Position numbers and translations under genes: made by a program. A stretch of DNA of 64,000 nt from Omphiscola glabra (taxonomy: Eukaryota; Mollusca; Gastropoda; Lymnaeidae): contig OZ024794.1 of the NCBI GenBank assembly GCA_964017045.1, positions 3,489,501 through 3,553,500 of the forward strand. The letters are read 5' to 3'. This document shows positions 34,001 through 42,467 of the stretch, one piece after another (position 1 is the stretch's first letter; every line of letters begins with the position of its first letter). The notes under the pieces are model-generated. The model made no database searches. It had not been told where the DNA came from and worked only from the letters and a program-made list of their open reading frames with translations.

Positions 34001-37000
34001 TATTGTCAGCTTCAAATAAAAGTGTTTGTGGAGAGGCTGTACTTGCCTTGTGTGCATACTGTTGATGCATGTAAGGGCTTTCTGAGATATTGTTATACAC
34101 ATGAGAAATGGCTAAATTAGGTTTTGTTCCATATTCTGAAGATGTTGAAGGTTGGTTTCCTAAGTTCGCATTATAGAAAATGTTCAGATGATCCAAGTCT
34201 GTGTCTTTAGCAGGTGTTAGAAAATCTGGTTGAGCTCTTGAATATTTATTTATCATGCTTTCATGAATTGGTGGAACAGGGTCAGACATTTTGTAATTCA
34301 AATCAGGGTGCCCTGTAGATGATGGGTGCAGTGGCTGTTTGGGTGATATGTGCATGCTGGTAGTGCTAGCGGACTCTGTCTCAGAGAATGCATCTGCAGT
34401 TGAATTTGACCTCGGGTCAAGGGAAGCAAACTGTAGCAACTGGTTTTGTTGATATGTGGATGGTAAAGCCCCAGGAACTTTTAATAATGAATGTGTATCT
34501 TCATTTAGTGTTGGATGGGCAGCATGGCCAAAATATGATGCATGCATTGGAGATAGACGAGTGGAGGGGGAATAATAAAGTTGAAGGCAAGAATTGCAAA
34601 GTTTCAAGTCTAAATCTGCTTGCTCCTGGCTTGCAGTTGGTGGTGACAAATTTTTCTCATAGCAGTGGTGACAACACTTGACAGACACTAAACTGTCATT
34701 CTGTCCATCTGAAACTTCTTCTTTTTTGTTATGATGTGTGTCAAGTTGTGTGGAATGTGGCTTATAATCTACATTATCGTCATCACTATTATAACTTAGA
34801 TCACTATCATTCATGATTTTCCTACTTTGTACTCGGCTCTCCACTGGTGATAGTGAAACACGTTTTAACTCATTATTCCTCTCGGCATATTTTGTGCTGG
34901 TTTTAGCTTCTGAAGTTGATTTATGTCGATGTGGTTTGCTGAAAAAATAAAATGTCATTGATTTATTCAAAATTAATTCTTGAGCAAAAATCCACTCTCA
35001 CCAAGTATTTCAAATGCCTGAATCAGCTATATGAAAGCAGAATTAAGGGGGGAACGCTGTTTGGAAAATTATTCTTTGAACTCTTATTTTAATTATACAT
35101 GTATTGAATTAGAAAAGTAGGAGCAGTGAAGCAATGATAAATTGTTTTGTCAAAGGTTAGATCTAACCCGCTAGAAAAAGGTTGGAAACAAATGGTTTAG
35201 ACCAAATATAAAACTTATAAGTTTCTAGAGCAGCGGTTCTCAACCTGTGGGTCGCGACCCCTTTGGGGGGTCGAACGACCCTTTCACAGGGGTTGCCTAA
35301 GACCATCGGAAAACACATATACTCTACAGTAATGAAGTAGCAACTAAAATAATTTTGTGGTTGGGGGTCGACACAACTTGAGGAACTGTATTTAAGGGTC
35401 GTGGCATTAGGAAGGTTGAGAACCACTGTTCTAGAGTCTAACTTATTTGATGATGAAGATACCACTGTTCCAGAGTCTAACTTATTTGATGATGAAGATA
35501 CCACTGTTCCAGCCCTATATATTTTGATTTTGTTTCCCCAATTTCAGTTCACTGTGGAGTTGTATCTTGGACTGTAGACTTATCTCCCCTTGTGTTTGTG
35601 TAATTGTCTAAACCAATTAACTTTTTCTTGTCATCTTCCAAATACAGTTTCTCTAGAACTGACTAGAAGGTTCTTAATAGGGATTGAGATTTCTCATTGC
35701 CCTTTAAGGCAAAAGGTTTGATTCTAGAAAAGTCTCCCCCAGACTATAAATAAGACGGCTGACTGTGACAGGGAGAGATATGACCTACAAGACTTACAAG
35801 ATTTTCACTGTGTGTGTGTGTGTGGATTAATATTTTGACCTTTCTATTATTATTTGTTATAACATGCTGTAAGTTAATAGAGTTTTTTTTTTTTTTACAA
35901 TTTTGGATATTTGAGTTAAATAAACTGTACCTTTTAATGAGCACTACTTGGGGTATGATTCTTTCTTTATTATATTTCATCAATGGCGTCATCTTTTTTC
36001 TTTATGTAATGTTTGTTAATGAGCCATTTTAAAACAACAATCAAATTTTTAAAGACAATTTTAACAAAATAATGTAATAAATATAAAATATGTCTTTTAA
36101 CTTATAAATATAAGTATTTTTCTGTTTTTTTCCCTCTTAAAGCTATTTTAAGTATAAAATAGAATTAAACAAATGTGTATGTAGTGCTTTATTGTGATGG
36201 AATGACTCCAAATAGCATTCTCCCACCTTTTGTGCTGAGCTATTGTTTTGCCCAGGAATTTTATAAAAAATTCAAAGATTAACACAATATGAGTTATGGC
36301 CTTTTTTCCTTAAAAAAGAAACAAACTGGTTATATGTTGAACTTTACCTGTGGTCATTATTTTTATGTAAACGTGAGTCATGAGGTGTTTTGGTCTGATC
36401 ACTATCATCTGGATGTTTATGAGTATCTGTAAAACTAACCCCAGGAAGCAAGCTAAGATCTGGAACTTTAGTAGTTTGTTTCACTTTCTGAGAAGGAAAA
36501 AAAAAATATATATATTTCATTTATTGAAGTTAAAAAATTATGCAATGTTTATTTCACTTTTTACAAATATGTTATGTTTAACTCATTTTACAAAGAAACA
36601 ATTCAACATAAATTTTGTTTGCTAAGCAATATACTTTGATTTTAACAAAGGCTTTAGAAAAGCTGAGGTGCATTTTTTTTAAATCCATATTTGACACACT
36701 TATTCGGATATACCTACTATAGTACAAGCATCAATAATTCAATTGTATAATGTCTATGTTGTTTAGTTCAGTTCTTTCACTTATTTGAATGGTTCCATTC
36801 CATGGCCATTTTTTTTCCATAAAGTTAAAGGTGATTACACTCTTTAATTGGACCCACCTTGACACCGTGTCTTGATGCTCTCTCAGACATTGTTCCAAAC
36901 GATTCCTTCAGTTTCTGCAGCTCTGCCTCAGCCTGCCCTGCTCTGTCAATAAGTCCTGAGATGAAATCTTCCAACTTAGATCTGGCTTCTAGTTCCTTTT

Positions 37001-40000
37001 CTGCTGTGTCTTTCAGAAATTTTGTCATTCTCTCCATTTCACTGGATAGATACATTTTTTTTACAAAATAAAGGCGCATAGTCCCAAAAATTTCTCTTAT
37101 TTTCAATTTCAAATAATTTTGTTAAAGAATGTCAATGAAGTCATCGTTGTTTCACAATTGTAAGGAAATTATTAAATGAAACTCAAAATTTCCAAAATTA
37201 AATATTTCTATAATTTGTGTCAGTGGACAAAACAAAGCTGAGAGTTAAACTCACTGTTTGGCCTTTTTCAATTTTTCTTCTCTCTTCCTGAGTTCTTCTT
37301 TCATTTTCACTTGACTTTTTTCCTTCTCTGCCAATCTTGCCTTGAGAAATCCCACATTTTCTGACAATAATTTATCCTGGCCATCTTTTGCAGCCAGCTC
37401 TTGGGTTAAATCTTTCAACTTCTGTTCAAGATTTTTTTTCTCTTCAATACTGGAGTTCAAAATTTCTTTCATTGATTGCACCTGAAATTAATTATTGTTA
37501 GCTTTGAAAGAAGTTCATTATTATGTAAAATCAGCTTGCAGTTAAAATAAAAGTGATTAAAAAAGATATGAATACATTCTAACAAATAAAATACTTTCAT
37601 AAACCCATTGTTAATTTGTTTATGTAAATATGTCCATGAGCAAATGACTAAATCACTAAATGCATAAATTATGCTTTTAATCTACCAAAAATTAAATTAA
37701 AAATTCATTATATACGCCAATTTCATATGTAGACACAATTATTTTCATCAAAAAGTTGAATTCATATAGATCTTATTCCCAAACATTCTTACAAGAATTT
37801 GTTTAAAGAAATGATATCATTTTCAAATTGTTATACAAAATTAATAACCTATATGAAATTACAAATTACTATACAATAAGTCAGATTTCTTTAACCTTTG
37901 TTAATCACAAATTATACCTGAAAGCTGTTGGAAGAAATGAGTGAATTATAGACAGCTTCTCTCTCAGATGCTAGTTTCTGGGATTCATCTCTCTCTTTAG
38001 CCAACCTGACTTGAGTAGCCCTGGCCTGTTCTAAGGAGCCGGTTACATTGATCAGCTGCTGTTCCTTTTCCTTTAACATCATTTTTAATTTACCAAGACT
38101 TAAATCAGCTTGATGGTAAAGTGCATTTGTCTCCTCTGAAAAAAATATCATCTATGCAATAAAGCAAATAAAACTAAAAAGTTAAAATATGAATTTATGC
38201 TTTTTAAATTGTAAATATTTTAATATTATTTAAAATAGATCATATATTTTATAAATTTACAAAAATGCAATCACTGCCGTCAACTAGGACTTACTCTGCA
38301 ATACAATGTTAATTTCAATCTTTTTTAAAAATAATTTGAAAATAGCAGGCATCTATCCTCTTTCAATGCAATAGTTAAATATAAGTTATGTCTGTAATGG
38401 ATCAGTTGTAAAAGTAATTAAATCTTTACAAATAATGACAAAATCAAGTGGTCTATTCATTTATCAAGATACCGGGGTATATTTTATTGATTTTACTCTC
38501 CTTATATAAGGATTAAAGAAAGCACTTTCTGTTGTACTTTGAAAAAAAGCATTTTATCTCTTACAGATGGCATTTATCTATCATAAAAATTGTATTTTAT
38601 TACTTTTACTGTCATTTTTCTAATCATGAAAACCATTTCATAGATCGCAAACTGAAAACATATCTTCACCAATAAAACTCAAAATGTTATTATCGTAGGT
38701 CAACAACTAATCCTTTTCTCCATAAGATAACGGTTTTAAAGTTGGCCACCAACCTAATAGTTCTGCTTGTTCTTGTTTGGACTGCTCCAGGTCAGAGTTC
38801 AGCTGAGTAAGTTCCTGGCTCCGACCTTCAAGTTCTTCATGCAGCTTTAAATTATCAGTGGCAGCAGCCTCCAGTAAACTTTGCATTTCAATCAACAAAT
38901 TCTGCCTGTCTCTGTCCAGCTGTTGAGCTTTACATTTGATCTTGGTTATCTCTCTTTCTTTTGAATTAGAATCACCCGAGACTGGCTTGGATGGAAGCTT
39001 GTATTGACTGTTGTGAGGATATCCCTCTTTACCACTTGGTTCAGATCGTCTTGGATAATGTTTTGGTGAATCTTCATTCAGTGGTGAGTTCATATTTTCT
39101 GTAATGTGGTTAACCTTTCCAGAGCTGCCGTCATTGCCGAGATGATCTGGTTTCTGGAAAGCACTTATTTGACCTTTGACCAAGGCATGTTGAATTTCTG
39201 ACATTTTTTGGTTGAGTGCATCAAGTTCGTGCTGTTTTTTAATTAGCTGCTGCTGAAGGTCTTCTGTTTTAAATTCTGACTCCTGTCTTAAAATGCTGAC
39301 CTTTTCCATGCTTTCTATCTGCTGCTGTCCAAGATGCTTGATTTCATGCATTACAATGCCTAACTTTTTCTCCTTTTCTTTGAGCCGCTCACCAAGAGTC
39401 TCTATTACCTTTTGCTGCTGGGCTATTTTAACTTCTGCAGCCTGCTCTACGCTTGTTAGCATTTCTTGTGCTGTGTATAAGGAATTTGCTGTTTCATGCT
39501 GGTTAGCCCGCTCCATCAAGACTTCTTGGGACAGTGCAGACAATGTGTCTTTAATATGCCTTTCACCAACATTAACGAATGACGTAGGTTGGAATGCTGT
39601 ATCAAAATGTGTCTGAGATCGTAAGGGAGGAAAGGGGAGAGTATTTTGAGATTTTCCCTGACTAAAACTTTTGGAAAATGTGTCATCAATATCTGACCTA
39701 TCTAGCACATGTATGTGCTGCATGTTGTTTTGTTTGTCATTTGCATACTTGGGAGCTGTATAGTATTTTTGATATCTGCTGGAGTGACCAAAGTCTCTGA
39801 ATGATGACTGGGCTGATTCATTTCTTATCCTATGGGGAAAATCTTTATATCCATAACCGTTTGATACCTTAGAGGTACCCAAGCCAGAGTAATCACTTCT
39901 GAATCTCTTGTTGTTTGCTTCTTCCTCTTTACTCAATCTAAGAGATTCTTCCAGATGCTCTGCATCAGCACGAAACATTTCTGTAAGAGGAGATCGACGG

Positions 40001-40170
40001 CCTCCCCTTGTCCTTACATCAATACCAGAGATGTGATGCTGTTGCTGAGATCTTGATGAAGCATAAGAGTGCTCATGTTCCAGGTGGCGCCTCAGGTCAT
40101 GAAGAGAGTCAAATTTTCTCCTATCACCACATTTAGGGCAACGGAACGGAATGTGTATTTCTGAAGCCAT
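15917..40170 (-). CDS. FBXO41: F-box only protein 41 orthologue (14 coding exons)
   Basis: This is a probable substrate receptor of an SCF (Skp1-Cullin-F-box) ubiquitin ligase. The vertebrate protein is neuronal and centrosome-associated (family knowledge). I joined 14 exons on the minus strand, each bounded by AG and GT and phase-matched, total 5904 nt and 1967 aa. The order is an N-terminal C2H2-like finger (C11, C14, H29, H34), coiled coils over about residues 210-680, a very long Ser/Asp/Glu-rich linker (about 729-1632), the F-box (IALFRIFSYLDTSSLIQVSC, about 1646-1690) and leucine-rich-type repeats to the end. Residue similarity to vertebrate FBXO41 is seen in the finger, the coiled coil (TKFLKDTAEKE), the F-box, LSQWCTQTQSLALQ and the LRR tail. 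The vertebrate protein is about 875 aa, so the linker accounts for most of the excess. An acceptor-like AG just upstream of the ATG suggests 5' UTR exons further right. Confidence 0.93.
16306..16464 (-). CDS. FBXO41: FBXO41 exon 13: LRR region
   Basis: Acceptor GTTTCTAG, donor GTAATT, entry phase 1, exit phase 1. It reads SCQRLKFILFDHCMAITNDS, LCRTGLKNLHTLHI and TNVEPKALQTFQ, aligned with the last LRRs of FBXO41. Confidence 0.93.
16980..17455. repeat. 19-bp minisatellite in FBXO41 intron 12, about 25 copies
   Basis: The unit CCTGTTGGCAACCCTGAGT is repeated with point variants (for example TTGACAACC) and two interruptions (near 17090 and 17150). Long minus-strand frames across it arise because the unit lacks stops. 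Confidence 0.93.
17702..17820 (-). CDS. FBXO41: FBXO41 exon 12: LRR region
   Basis: Acceptor TTCTTACAG, donor GTGAGA, entry phase 2, exit phase 1. It reads SSMSNRCLLLVGQFYKDLQE and VGIGGKEFDIAGL. It is separated from exon 11 by a 6-kb intron that contains an antisense C1q gene. Confidence 0.92.
17821..20167. other. FBXO41 intron 11, part left of the nested C1q gene
   Basis: AT-rich. It contains a C-run at about 18028-18056, a CCTAGG microsatellite near 19160 and one copy of a dispersed repeat at 19861-19958. No convincing first exon of the nested C1q gene was found here. Confidence 0.5.
19861..19958. repeat. Dispersed repeat, copy 1
   Basis: Shares about 98 bp with 29962-30059, including GTTGCACATATGCCAGTA versus ATTGCACATATGCCAGTA and the end AACCAGAATCAGAAG versus TACCAGAATCAGAAG. 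The family is not recognised. Confidence 0.7.
20168..20293 (+). CDS. C1q gene B, first visible exon
   Basis: Acceptor TTAATTTTCAG, donor GTATGT, exit phase 0. It encodes a helix containing LILEKKLDEIQKQYINLLE. Confidence 0.75.
20168..23171 (+). CDS. Coiled-coil/C1q-domain protein (gene B), nested antisense in FBXO41
   Basis: Four exons on the plus strand join in frame: 20168-20293, 20565-20700, 21259-21705 and 22765-23171. They total 1116 nt or 371 aa. The first three encode helical, coiled-coil-forming sequence (for example QLILEKKLDEIQKQYINLLE and NKIKKKIDALQKLRDALNQ). The last encodes a C1q domain of about 130 residues ending FSNFLGFQIR and TAG. Coiled coil plus C1q suggests a trimeric secreted recognition protein (family knowledge). 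The ATG at 20168 directly follows an AG acceptor and has no signal peptide, so a 5' exon is probably missing. An AATAAA is at 23376. The whole gene sits in FBXO41 intron 11 on the opposite strand. Confidence 0.82.
20565..20700 (+). CDS. C1q gene B, second exon
   Basis: Acceptor TATAAACAG, donor GTAAGT, entry phase 0, exit phase 1. It begins AEMRLMNVEVTSSTMETVRL and is helical. Confidence 0.78.
21259..21705 (+). CDS. C1q gene B, coiled-coil exon
   Basis: The acceptor is GGGTAAG after a T-run (a modest site), the donor is GTAAGA, entry and exit are phase 1. The coiled coil is in FDILYAQLLELKENMTKRFE and following residues. The open frame has no stops over 447 nt. Confidence 0.8.
22765..23171 (+). 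CDS. C1q gene B, C1q-domain terminal exon
   Basis: Acceptor GCTTTCAG, entry phase 1. The C1q fold motifs are AFVAEAMSKTI, AQIPGLYYFSVSINTN, VALCATPDG, TSVLLELSAGDEVWVEA and GGFSNFLGFQIR. It is a paralogue of the exon at 9767-10176. Confidence 0.92.
23376..23381 (+). terminator. Candidate polyadenylation signal of C1q gene B
   Basis: AATAAA about 205 nt after the stop. It is the first canonical hexamer downstream in this orientation that I see. Confidence 0.45.
23382..23840. other. FBXO41 intron 11, right part
   Basis: AT-rich with no features beyond the possible end of the C1q transcript. Confidence 0.5.
23841..23990 (-). CDS. FBXO41: FBXO41 exon 11: LRR region
   Basis: Acceptor TTTGTCCAG, donor GTGAGA, entry phase 2, exit phase 2. 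It reads CLWLVSGYCRLLTKLTYQSK and WALGGGCPGVTSLFVQP, closely matching vertebrate FBXO41. Confidence 0.93.
24198..24300. repeat. 33-bp tandem repeat, 3 copies, FBXO41 intron 10
   Basis: The unit contains AACAGAAAAGATGCATGATC followed by AGATATCTCCTTC, with minor variants. Confidence 0.8.
24385..24483 (-). CDS. FBXO41: FBXO41 exon 10: LRR region
   Basis: Acceptor TTTTTTTCAG, donor GTAAGT, entry phase 2, exit phase 2. It reads GSLEPGLERFLSSCQNTITC and LYIFDCDNLLTD, matching the start of the FBXO41 leucine-rich region. Confidence 0.92.
24484..25543. other. FBXO41 intron 9, no features seen
   Basis: AT-rich intron without recognisable repeats or exons. Confidence 0.5.
25544..25604 (-). CDS. FBXO41: FBXO41 exon 9
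   Basis: A 61-nt exon. Acceptor TTTAACAG, donor GTAACA, entry phase 1, exit phase 2. It encodes GLTGRGIRADESSEDYQANL, the charged spacer expected here. It was predicted from the phase gap between exons 8 and 10 and then found. Confidence 0.85.
25605..26794. other. FBXO41 intron 8, left part, no features seen
   Basis: AT-rich intron. Short open frames have no domain similarity. Confidence 0.5.
26795..27177. mobile_element. Non-autonomous hAT element (CAGGGGTCCTCAAACT type), FBXO41 intron 8
   Basis: 383 bp. The left end is CAGGGGTCCTCAAACT and the right end is AGTTTGAGGACCCCT followed by a mutated last base. It is flanked by a perfect 8-bp duplication, TACTAGAG, at 26787-26794 and 27178-27185. 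Internal phrases such as AATTCCTATGCACATATCTT (reverse strand, near 27045) and CTGTTCACTGTCCCTCAGAC (reverse strand, near 27133) resemble, from memory, a mammalian OposCharlie-type hAT family also implicated in horizontal transfer. The family name is uncertain; the hAT structure is not. Confidence 0.88.
27623..28110. mobile_element. Non-autonomous hAT-like element rich in ATCGG motifs, FBXO41 intron 8
   Basis: 488 bp. The ends are TAGTGATGGGACGAT and ATCGTCTCATCACTA (inverted, one mismatch), flanked by a perfect 8-bp duplication ATCAATTC (27615-27622 and 28111-28118). The subterminal regions are filled with direct and inverted GGAATCGTATCGG motifs, as expected for transposase binding sites. 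Confidence 0.88.
28119..28260. repeat. Imperfect ~42-bp tandem repeat
   Basis: About three diverged copies containing GAGGTCCAATCCATTCAATT. One related unit precedes the hAT element at 27606, so the hAT inserted into this array. Confidence 0.6.
28417..28471 (-). CDS. FBXO41: FBXO41 exon 8
   Basis: A 55-nt exon. Acceptor TGTTGACAG, donor GTTTGT, entry phase 0, exit phase 1. It encodes FMVTLSQWCTQTQSLALQ, a conserved FBXO41 segment after the F-box. A GC-rich insertion begins only 65 nt upstream of its acceptor. Confidence 0.92.
28522..29259. mobile_element. GC-rich insertion of unknown origin with 14-bp direct repeats
   Basis: A 710-bp block (28536-29245) is much richer in GC and CpG than everything around it. 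It is flanked by direct copies of GAGATACACATGCT (28522-28535 and 29246-29259), which look like a target-site duplication. No terminal inverted repeats and no poly-A end are evident. Open frames exist on both strands near 28560-28830, but none has a domain I recognise. It could be the 5' region of a non-LTR retrotransposon, a gene-derived retrocopy or foreign DNA. It lies in FBXO41 intron 7, 65 nt upstream of the exon 8 acceptor. Confidence 0.6.
29248..29421. repeat. 35-bp tandem array ending in a perfect 23-bp hairpin
   Basis: Four identical 35-bp units start GATACACATGCT (29248, 29283, 29318, 29353). A fifth start is followed by the unit in inverse orientation. Positions 29365-29387 and 29399-29421 are perfect reverse complements around an 11-nt loop. 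Confidence 0.93.
29962..30059. repeat. Dispersed repeat, copy 2
   Basis: Partner of 19861-19958; see there. In FBXO41 intron 7. Confidence 0.7.
30469..30662 (-). CDS. FBXO41: FBXO41 exon 7: F-box
   Basis: Acceptor CTCATCAG, donor GTAATG, entry phase 1, exit phase 0. MRIALFRIFSYLDTSSLIQ, then VSKDWCRVSRHPSLW and VTLEN form a complete F-box that would bind Skp1. It aligns well with vertebrate FBXO41. Confidence 0.95.
30690..31712. repeat. 41-bp satellite array in FBXO41 intron 6, about 25 copies
   Basis: The unit includes TATGTGGCCAACAGATATAC and CACTGTAGCCACATCAAGCA. Within each unit ATGTGGCCA and TGTAGCCACAT are near inverse, so each copy can fold. Variant units (ATTTGGCC with ACACCG) recur exactly 328 bp apart (30933 and 31261), showing an 8-unit higher-order duplication. 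It begins about 30 bp from exon 7. Confidence 0.96.
31713..32227. other. FBXO41 intron 6, right part
   Basis: AT-rich intron. A short TGTCACTATGTAT repeat occurs near 32150. No other feature. Confidence 0.5.
32228..34938 (-). CDS. FBXO41: FBXO41 exon 6: giant disordered linker
   Basis: This exon is 2711 nt. Acceptor TTTTTTCAG, donor GTAATT, entry phase 2, exit phase 1. It encodes about 904 residues rich in Ser, Asp, Glu, His and Gln, probably unstructured. CCHHCYEKN and LKLCNSCLQ near its start contain spaced Cys pairs. A 10-residue repeat (VYTSTPVKEK) occurs four times. The exit region reads RRKQRPKPVLKRAPSDDSIS. Vertebrate FBXO41 has only a short equivalent. Confidence 0.9.
32980..33100 (-). 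repeat. In-frame 30-bp repeat inside FBXO41 exon 6
   Basis: Four copies of a 30-bp unit containing TTTAACAGGTGTTGAGG (plus strand) encode VYTS(T/P)PVKE(K/N). The unit is a multiple of three, so the frame is kept. It is probably length-variable. Confidence 0.88.
35231..35428. mobile_element. SPIN-type non-autonomous hAT transposon
   Basis: 198 bp. The left end is CAGCGGTTCTCAACCTGTGG and the right end is AGGAAGGTTGAGAACCACTG. It is flanked by a perfect 8-bp duplication, TTCTAGAG (35223-35230 and 35429-35436). Internal sequence such as GGTCGAACGACCCTTTCACA and GACCATCGGAAAACACATAT matches, from memory, the SPIN (Space Invaders) MITE consensus known from several mammals, a lizard, a frog and other hosts. 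It lies in FBXO41 intron 5. Confidence 0.92.
35429..35515. repeat. Two-copy direct repeat at the SPIN flank
   Basis: A segment containing AGTCTAACTTATTTGATGAT and ACCACTGTTC(C) occurs twice. The unit includes the last bases of the transposon, so duplication followed insertion. Confidence 0.7.
35516..36347. other. FBXO41 intron 5, right part
   Basis: AT-rich intron with a short TG microsatellite near 35810. No exon-like sequence. Confidence 0.5.
36348..36487 (-). CDS. FBXO41: FBXO41 exon 5: linker
   Basis: Acceptor CCTTCTCAG, donor GTAAAG, entry phase 0, exit phase 2. It reads KVKQTTKVPDLSLLPGVSFT and a His/Asp-rich stretch. It was too short to be obvious as an open frame; it was found by splice sites and phase. 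Confidence 0.82.
36858..37041 (-). CDS. FBXO41: FBXO41 exon 4: coiled coil end
   Basis: Acceptor CTATCCAG, donor GTGGGT, entry phase 2, exit phase 0. EMERMTKFLKDTAEKELEAR and ISGLIDRAGQAEAELQ correspond to the last coiled coil of vertebrate FBXO41. Confidence 0.9.
37255..37481 (-). CDS. FBXO41: FBXO41 exon 3: coiled coil
   Basis: Acceptor TAATTTCAG, donor GTGAGT, entry phase 0, exit phase 2. It begins VQSMKEILNSSIEEKKNLEQ and is a continuous coiled coil. Confidence 0.9.
37918..38135 (-). CDS. FBXO41: FBXO41 exon 2: coiled coil
   Basis: Acceptor TTTTTTTCAG, donor GTATAA, entry phase 1, exit phase 0. It reads EETNALYHQADLSLGKLKMM and continues as coiled coil to SNSFQ. Confidence 0.9.
38136..38753. 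other. FBXO41 intron 1, no features seen
   Basis: AT-rich intron without recognisable repeats. Confidence 0.55.
38754..40170 (-). CDS. FBXO41: FBXO41 exon 1: start, zinc finger, first coiled coil
   Basis: ATG at 40170. FRCPKCGDRRKF and LRRHLEHEH form the finger. A low-complexity stretch follows, then a coiled coil rich in Gln/Glu/Lys (about residues 210-472). The donor is GTTGGT after 38754; this is a weak consensus but restores frame into exon 2 (phase 1). The open frame runs 16 codons past the donor to a stop. Confidence 0.92.
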
Positions 40171-41312
40171 CAGTTACCTCCTACTGCATTACTGTTAAAT
40201 GAATCTGCAATGTATTGTATTCATATTAATATTAGCTAGTTTGTTTAGGAAGGCCTGAGAACTTTTCCTAATAAACATTGTAAATATAAAAAGAAGAATC
40301 TACCTAAATTCATTGCATACCAAATAATCTCAACAAAAATATATTAAAATTTGTGAAATTTCTTTAAGATGTCAACAACTAGTGATTTTTTTTAATGATT
40401 TCAACAAATAGTGCTATTTATCTATAGTATCACTACACTGTGGTATTCCTTTATATGTGGTATTCCTTTATATGTGGTATTTCTTTATATGTGGTATCCC
40501 TTTATATGTGGTATTCCTTTATATGTGGTATTCCTTTATATGTGGTATTTCTTTATAAACTCAATTTAAAACTTGTCACACCAATCCCTATTTAGTCTTG
40601 TAAACCAACAAGGGGGGGAGAACAAACAAGTTGATCATGTTGAGGTAAGGCTGTCAGAGTCAAGAGTGTGTACACTTTTAAATATTGGAGCCCTATATGT
40701 AAATATGTCAGAGGGATAACTCTGTTAGTAACATTTATTGTGAATATATTTTATGTTAATAACATTTATTGTGGATATATTTTATGTTAGTAACATTTAT
40801 TGTGAATATATTTTATATTATTGACATTTATTGTAAAGATATTTTATGTTAGTAACATTTATTGGGGATATATTTCCTAGGGCTTAAAATGTGACACAGC
40901 CGCACCAAATAACTTTAACTTTTTAAAATATTTTTAAAAATTGATTTTTAATATGATTACCAACAACTGAACCCCCCAAAAAAGTATCTAATTCCTTAAT
41001 TTCAATGTATGGGTTCAACCTGCCCTTAATCCTTTAAAATTGCTAGACCATCTGAACACTTGAAATCTAGTGAAATCCTTGGCTACTTTGACATATTATA
41101 TGCTATGCTAATGAGCATCACCACTTTGAGATGGGCTAAAAATAAAATATTGGATCACTAGACTATAGACTATAGAATTACATGTTGATATGGATTTAAT
41201 TCATTTCTCTAGTTTATTTAGGTGCTGTGTTACTTTGTAACAAGCGGCTAAGAATATAATCCTGTCATTTGCTGGTCATACATGACATTAATAATATAAT
41301 TATTGATCTATT
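40171..41312. other. Upstream flank of FBXO41 with short tandem arrays
   Basis: Contains a 17-bp array (TATGTGGTATTCCTTTA, about 7 copies, 40438-40556) and a 31-bp array (GTAACATTTATTGTGAATAT core, 5 copies, 40724-40878). The FBXO41 promoter or 5' UTR exons may be here or further right; I could not locate them. Confidence 0.55.
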
Positions 41313-42467
41313 TTAACCCTCTGGAGATGTAAGGGCCGATCTATCGGCCCAAGGTGCAATAGCGAGGAAGACAAAAGTCTGAGCCATCGGCCCGATAAAT
41401 CGAGCCTCGTGAATGGCTGGCTTGTCGTTGTACCAGCCAATCAAATTTATTTTTACGTATTCCTGCACATCCCGGCGGTAATGGCGGTGTTCTTTGATGG
41501 TAACCTAAATTTATTTGTGTGCAGGAATTTTTGTGTGTGTGTAGTGTAGTTGCATCATGAAATTCGAACATGTCTGACAGTGACTCTGATCAAACTGTGC
41601 TTAGTGATTTTGATATTCTAGCAGTGAATCTGACACTGAAACTGATGAAAACAATCAGGAAATTAATGAAGACTTTAAAATTAAGGGTAATGCTAATGTT
41701 GTGAACTCTTGGTTTAGTATTACTAGTATTAGGGGTCCTCAACTGGACAGAGATGACCCCTCTAAATTTTTAGACACCATAGGTCCTATAAATAAGGCAT
41801 AAGCACCCAATTTGAGCACTTTATGCTCTTTTTTACACTAAATATCACTCAAATGTTTATGAGAGGGACCAATAGATATGCAGACAACTTTCTTAGTAAC
41901 ATCCAGCTTAAGAAAAGTTCCCTAGGTCATAAATGGAGGGGGGGTGGGTGTCTGGAACAACTGAAAAATAGAGGGGAGGGCTGGAAAAGGAGTAGAACCA
42001 TGTGCCAGGGGTGTCTGAAGGGCCTCCATGGGCCAGGGGTGTCTGAAGGGCCTCCATGGGCCAGGGGTGTCTGAAGGGCCTCCATGGGCCAGGGGTGTCT
42101 GAAGGGCCTCCATGGGCCTTGTTTCCCAAAAACATAAGTGTTAGGACTTATTCAGGCTTCATCCATAAAAAAAAATCACACAATTGATACAAGTAAGTCA
42201 TGTTTGTTCTAGGTTTTTAAAAAAAATACATGCATAAATTATGCAAATCAGGGCAGCTCATTTGCATAAATGTTGATATTTCAGTTTGATTCATAGAGAT
42301 TGTATTAGTTCATTCAATTTCCTACAAGAATATATCTAGTTTTACGTATGTAAAGGAAATAGTTTATTTTTTATAAATGTTTTTGCAATGCGAGTACCGA
42401 GCTCGTAAAAAGTGCTCCGTCTTTTTGGCACATACACCCCGAAAAGGCTCCGTCCGAAGAGGGTTAA
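41313..42467 (+). mobile_element. piggyBac-like element remnant with TTAA ends
   Basis: It is bounded by TTAA (41313-41316 and 42464-42467), with the inner ends CCCTCTGGAG and TCCGAAGAGGG. Inside, starting near 41571, is MSDSDSDQTVLSDFD. After a one-base frameshift, SSESDTETDENNQEINEDFK leads on to RGPQLDRDDPSKFLDTIGP, an acidic piggyBac-type N-terminus. The catalytic part is missing, so this is an internally deleted copy. It contains a 28-bp tandem repeat at 42002-42117. Confidence 0.65.
42002..42117. repeat. 28-bp tandem repeat, 4 copies
   Basis: The unit contains GGGCCAGGGGTGTCTGAAGG and GCCTCCAT. It lies inside the piggyBac-like remnant. Short open frames over it are artefacts. Confidence 0.9.
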
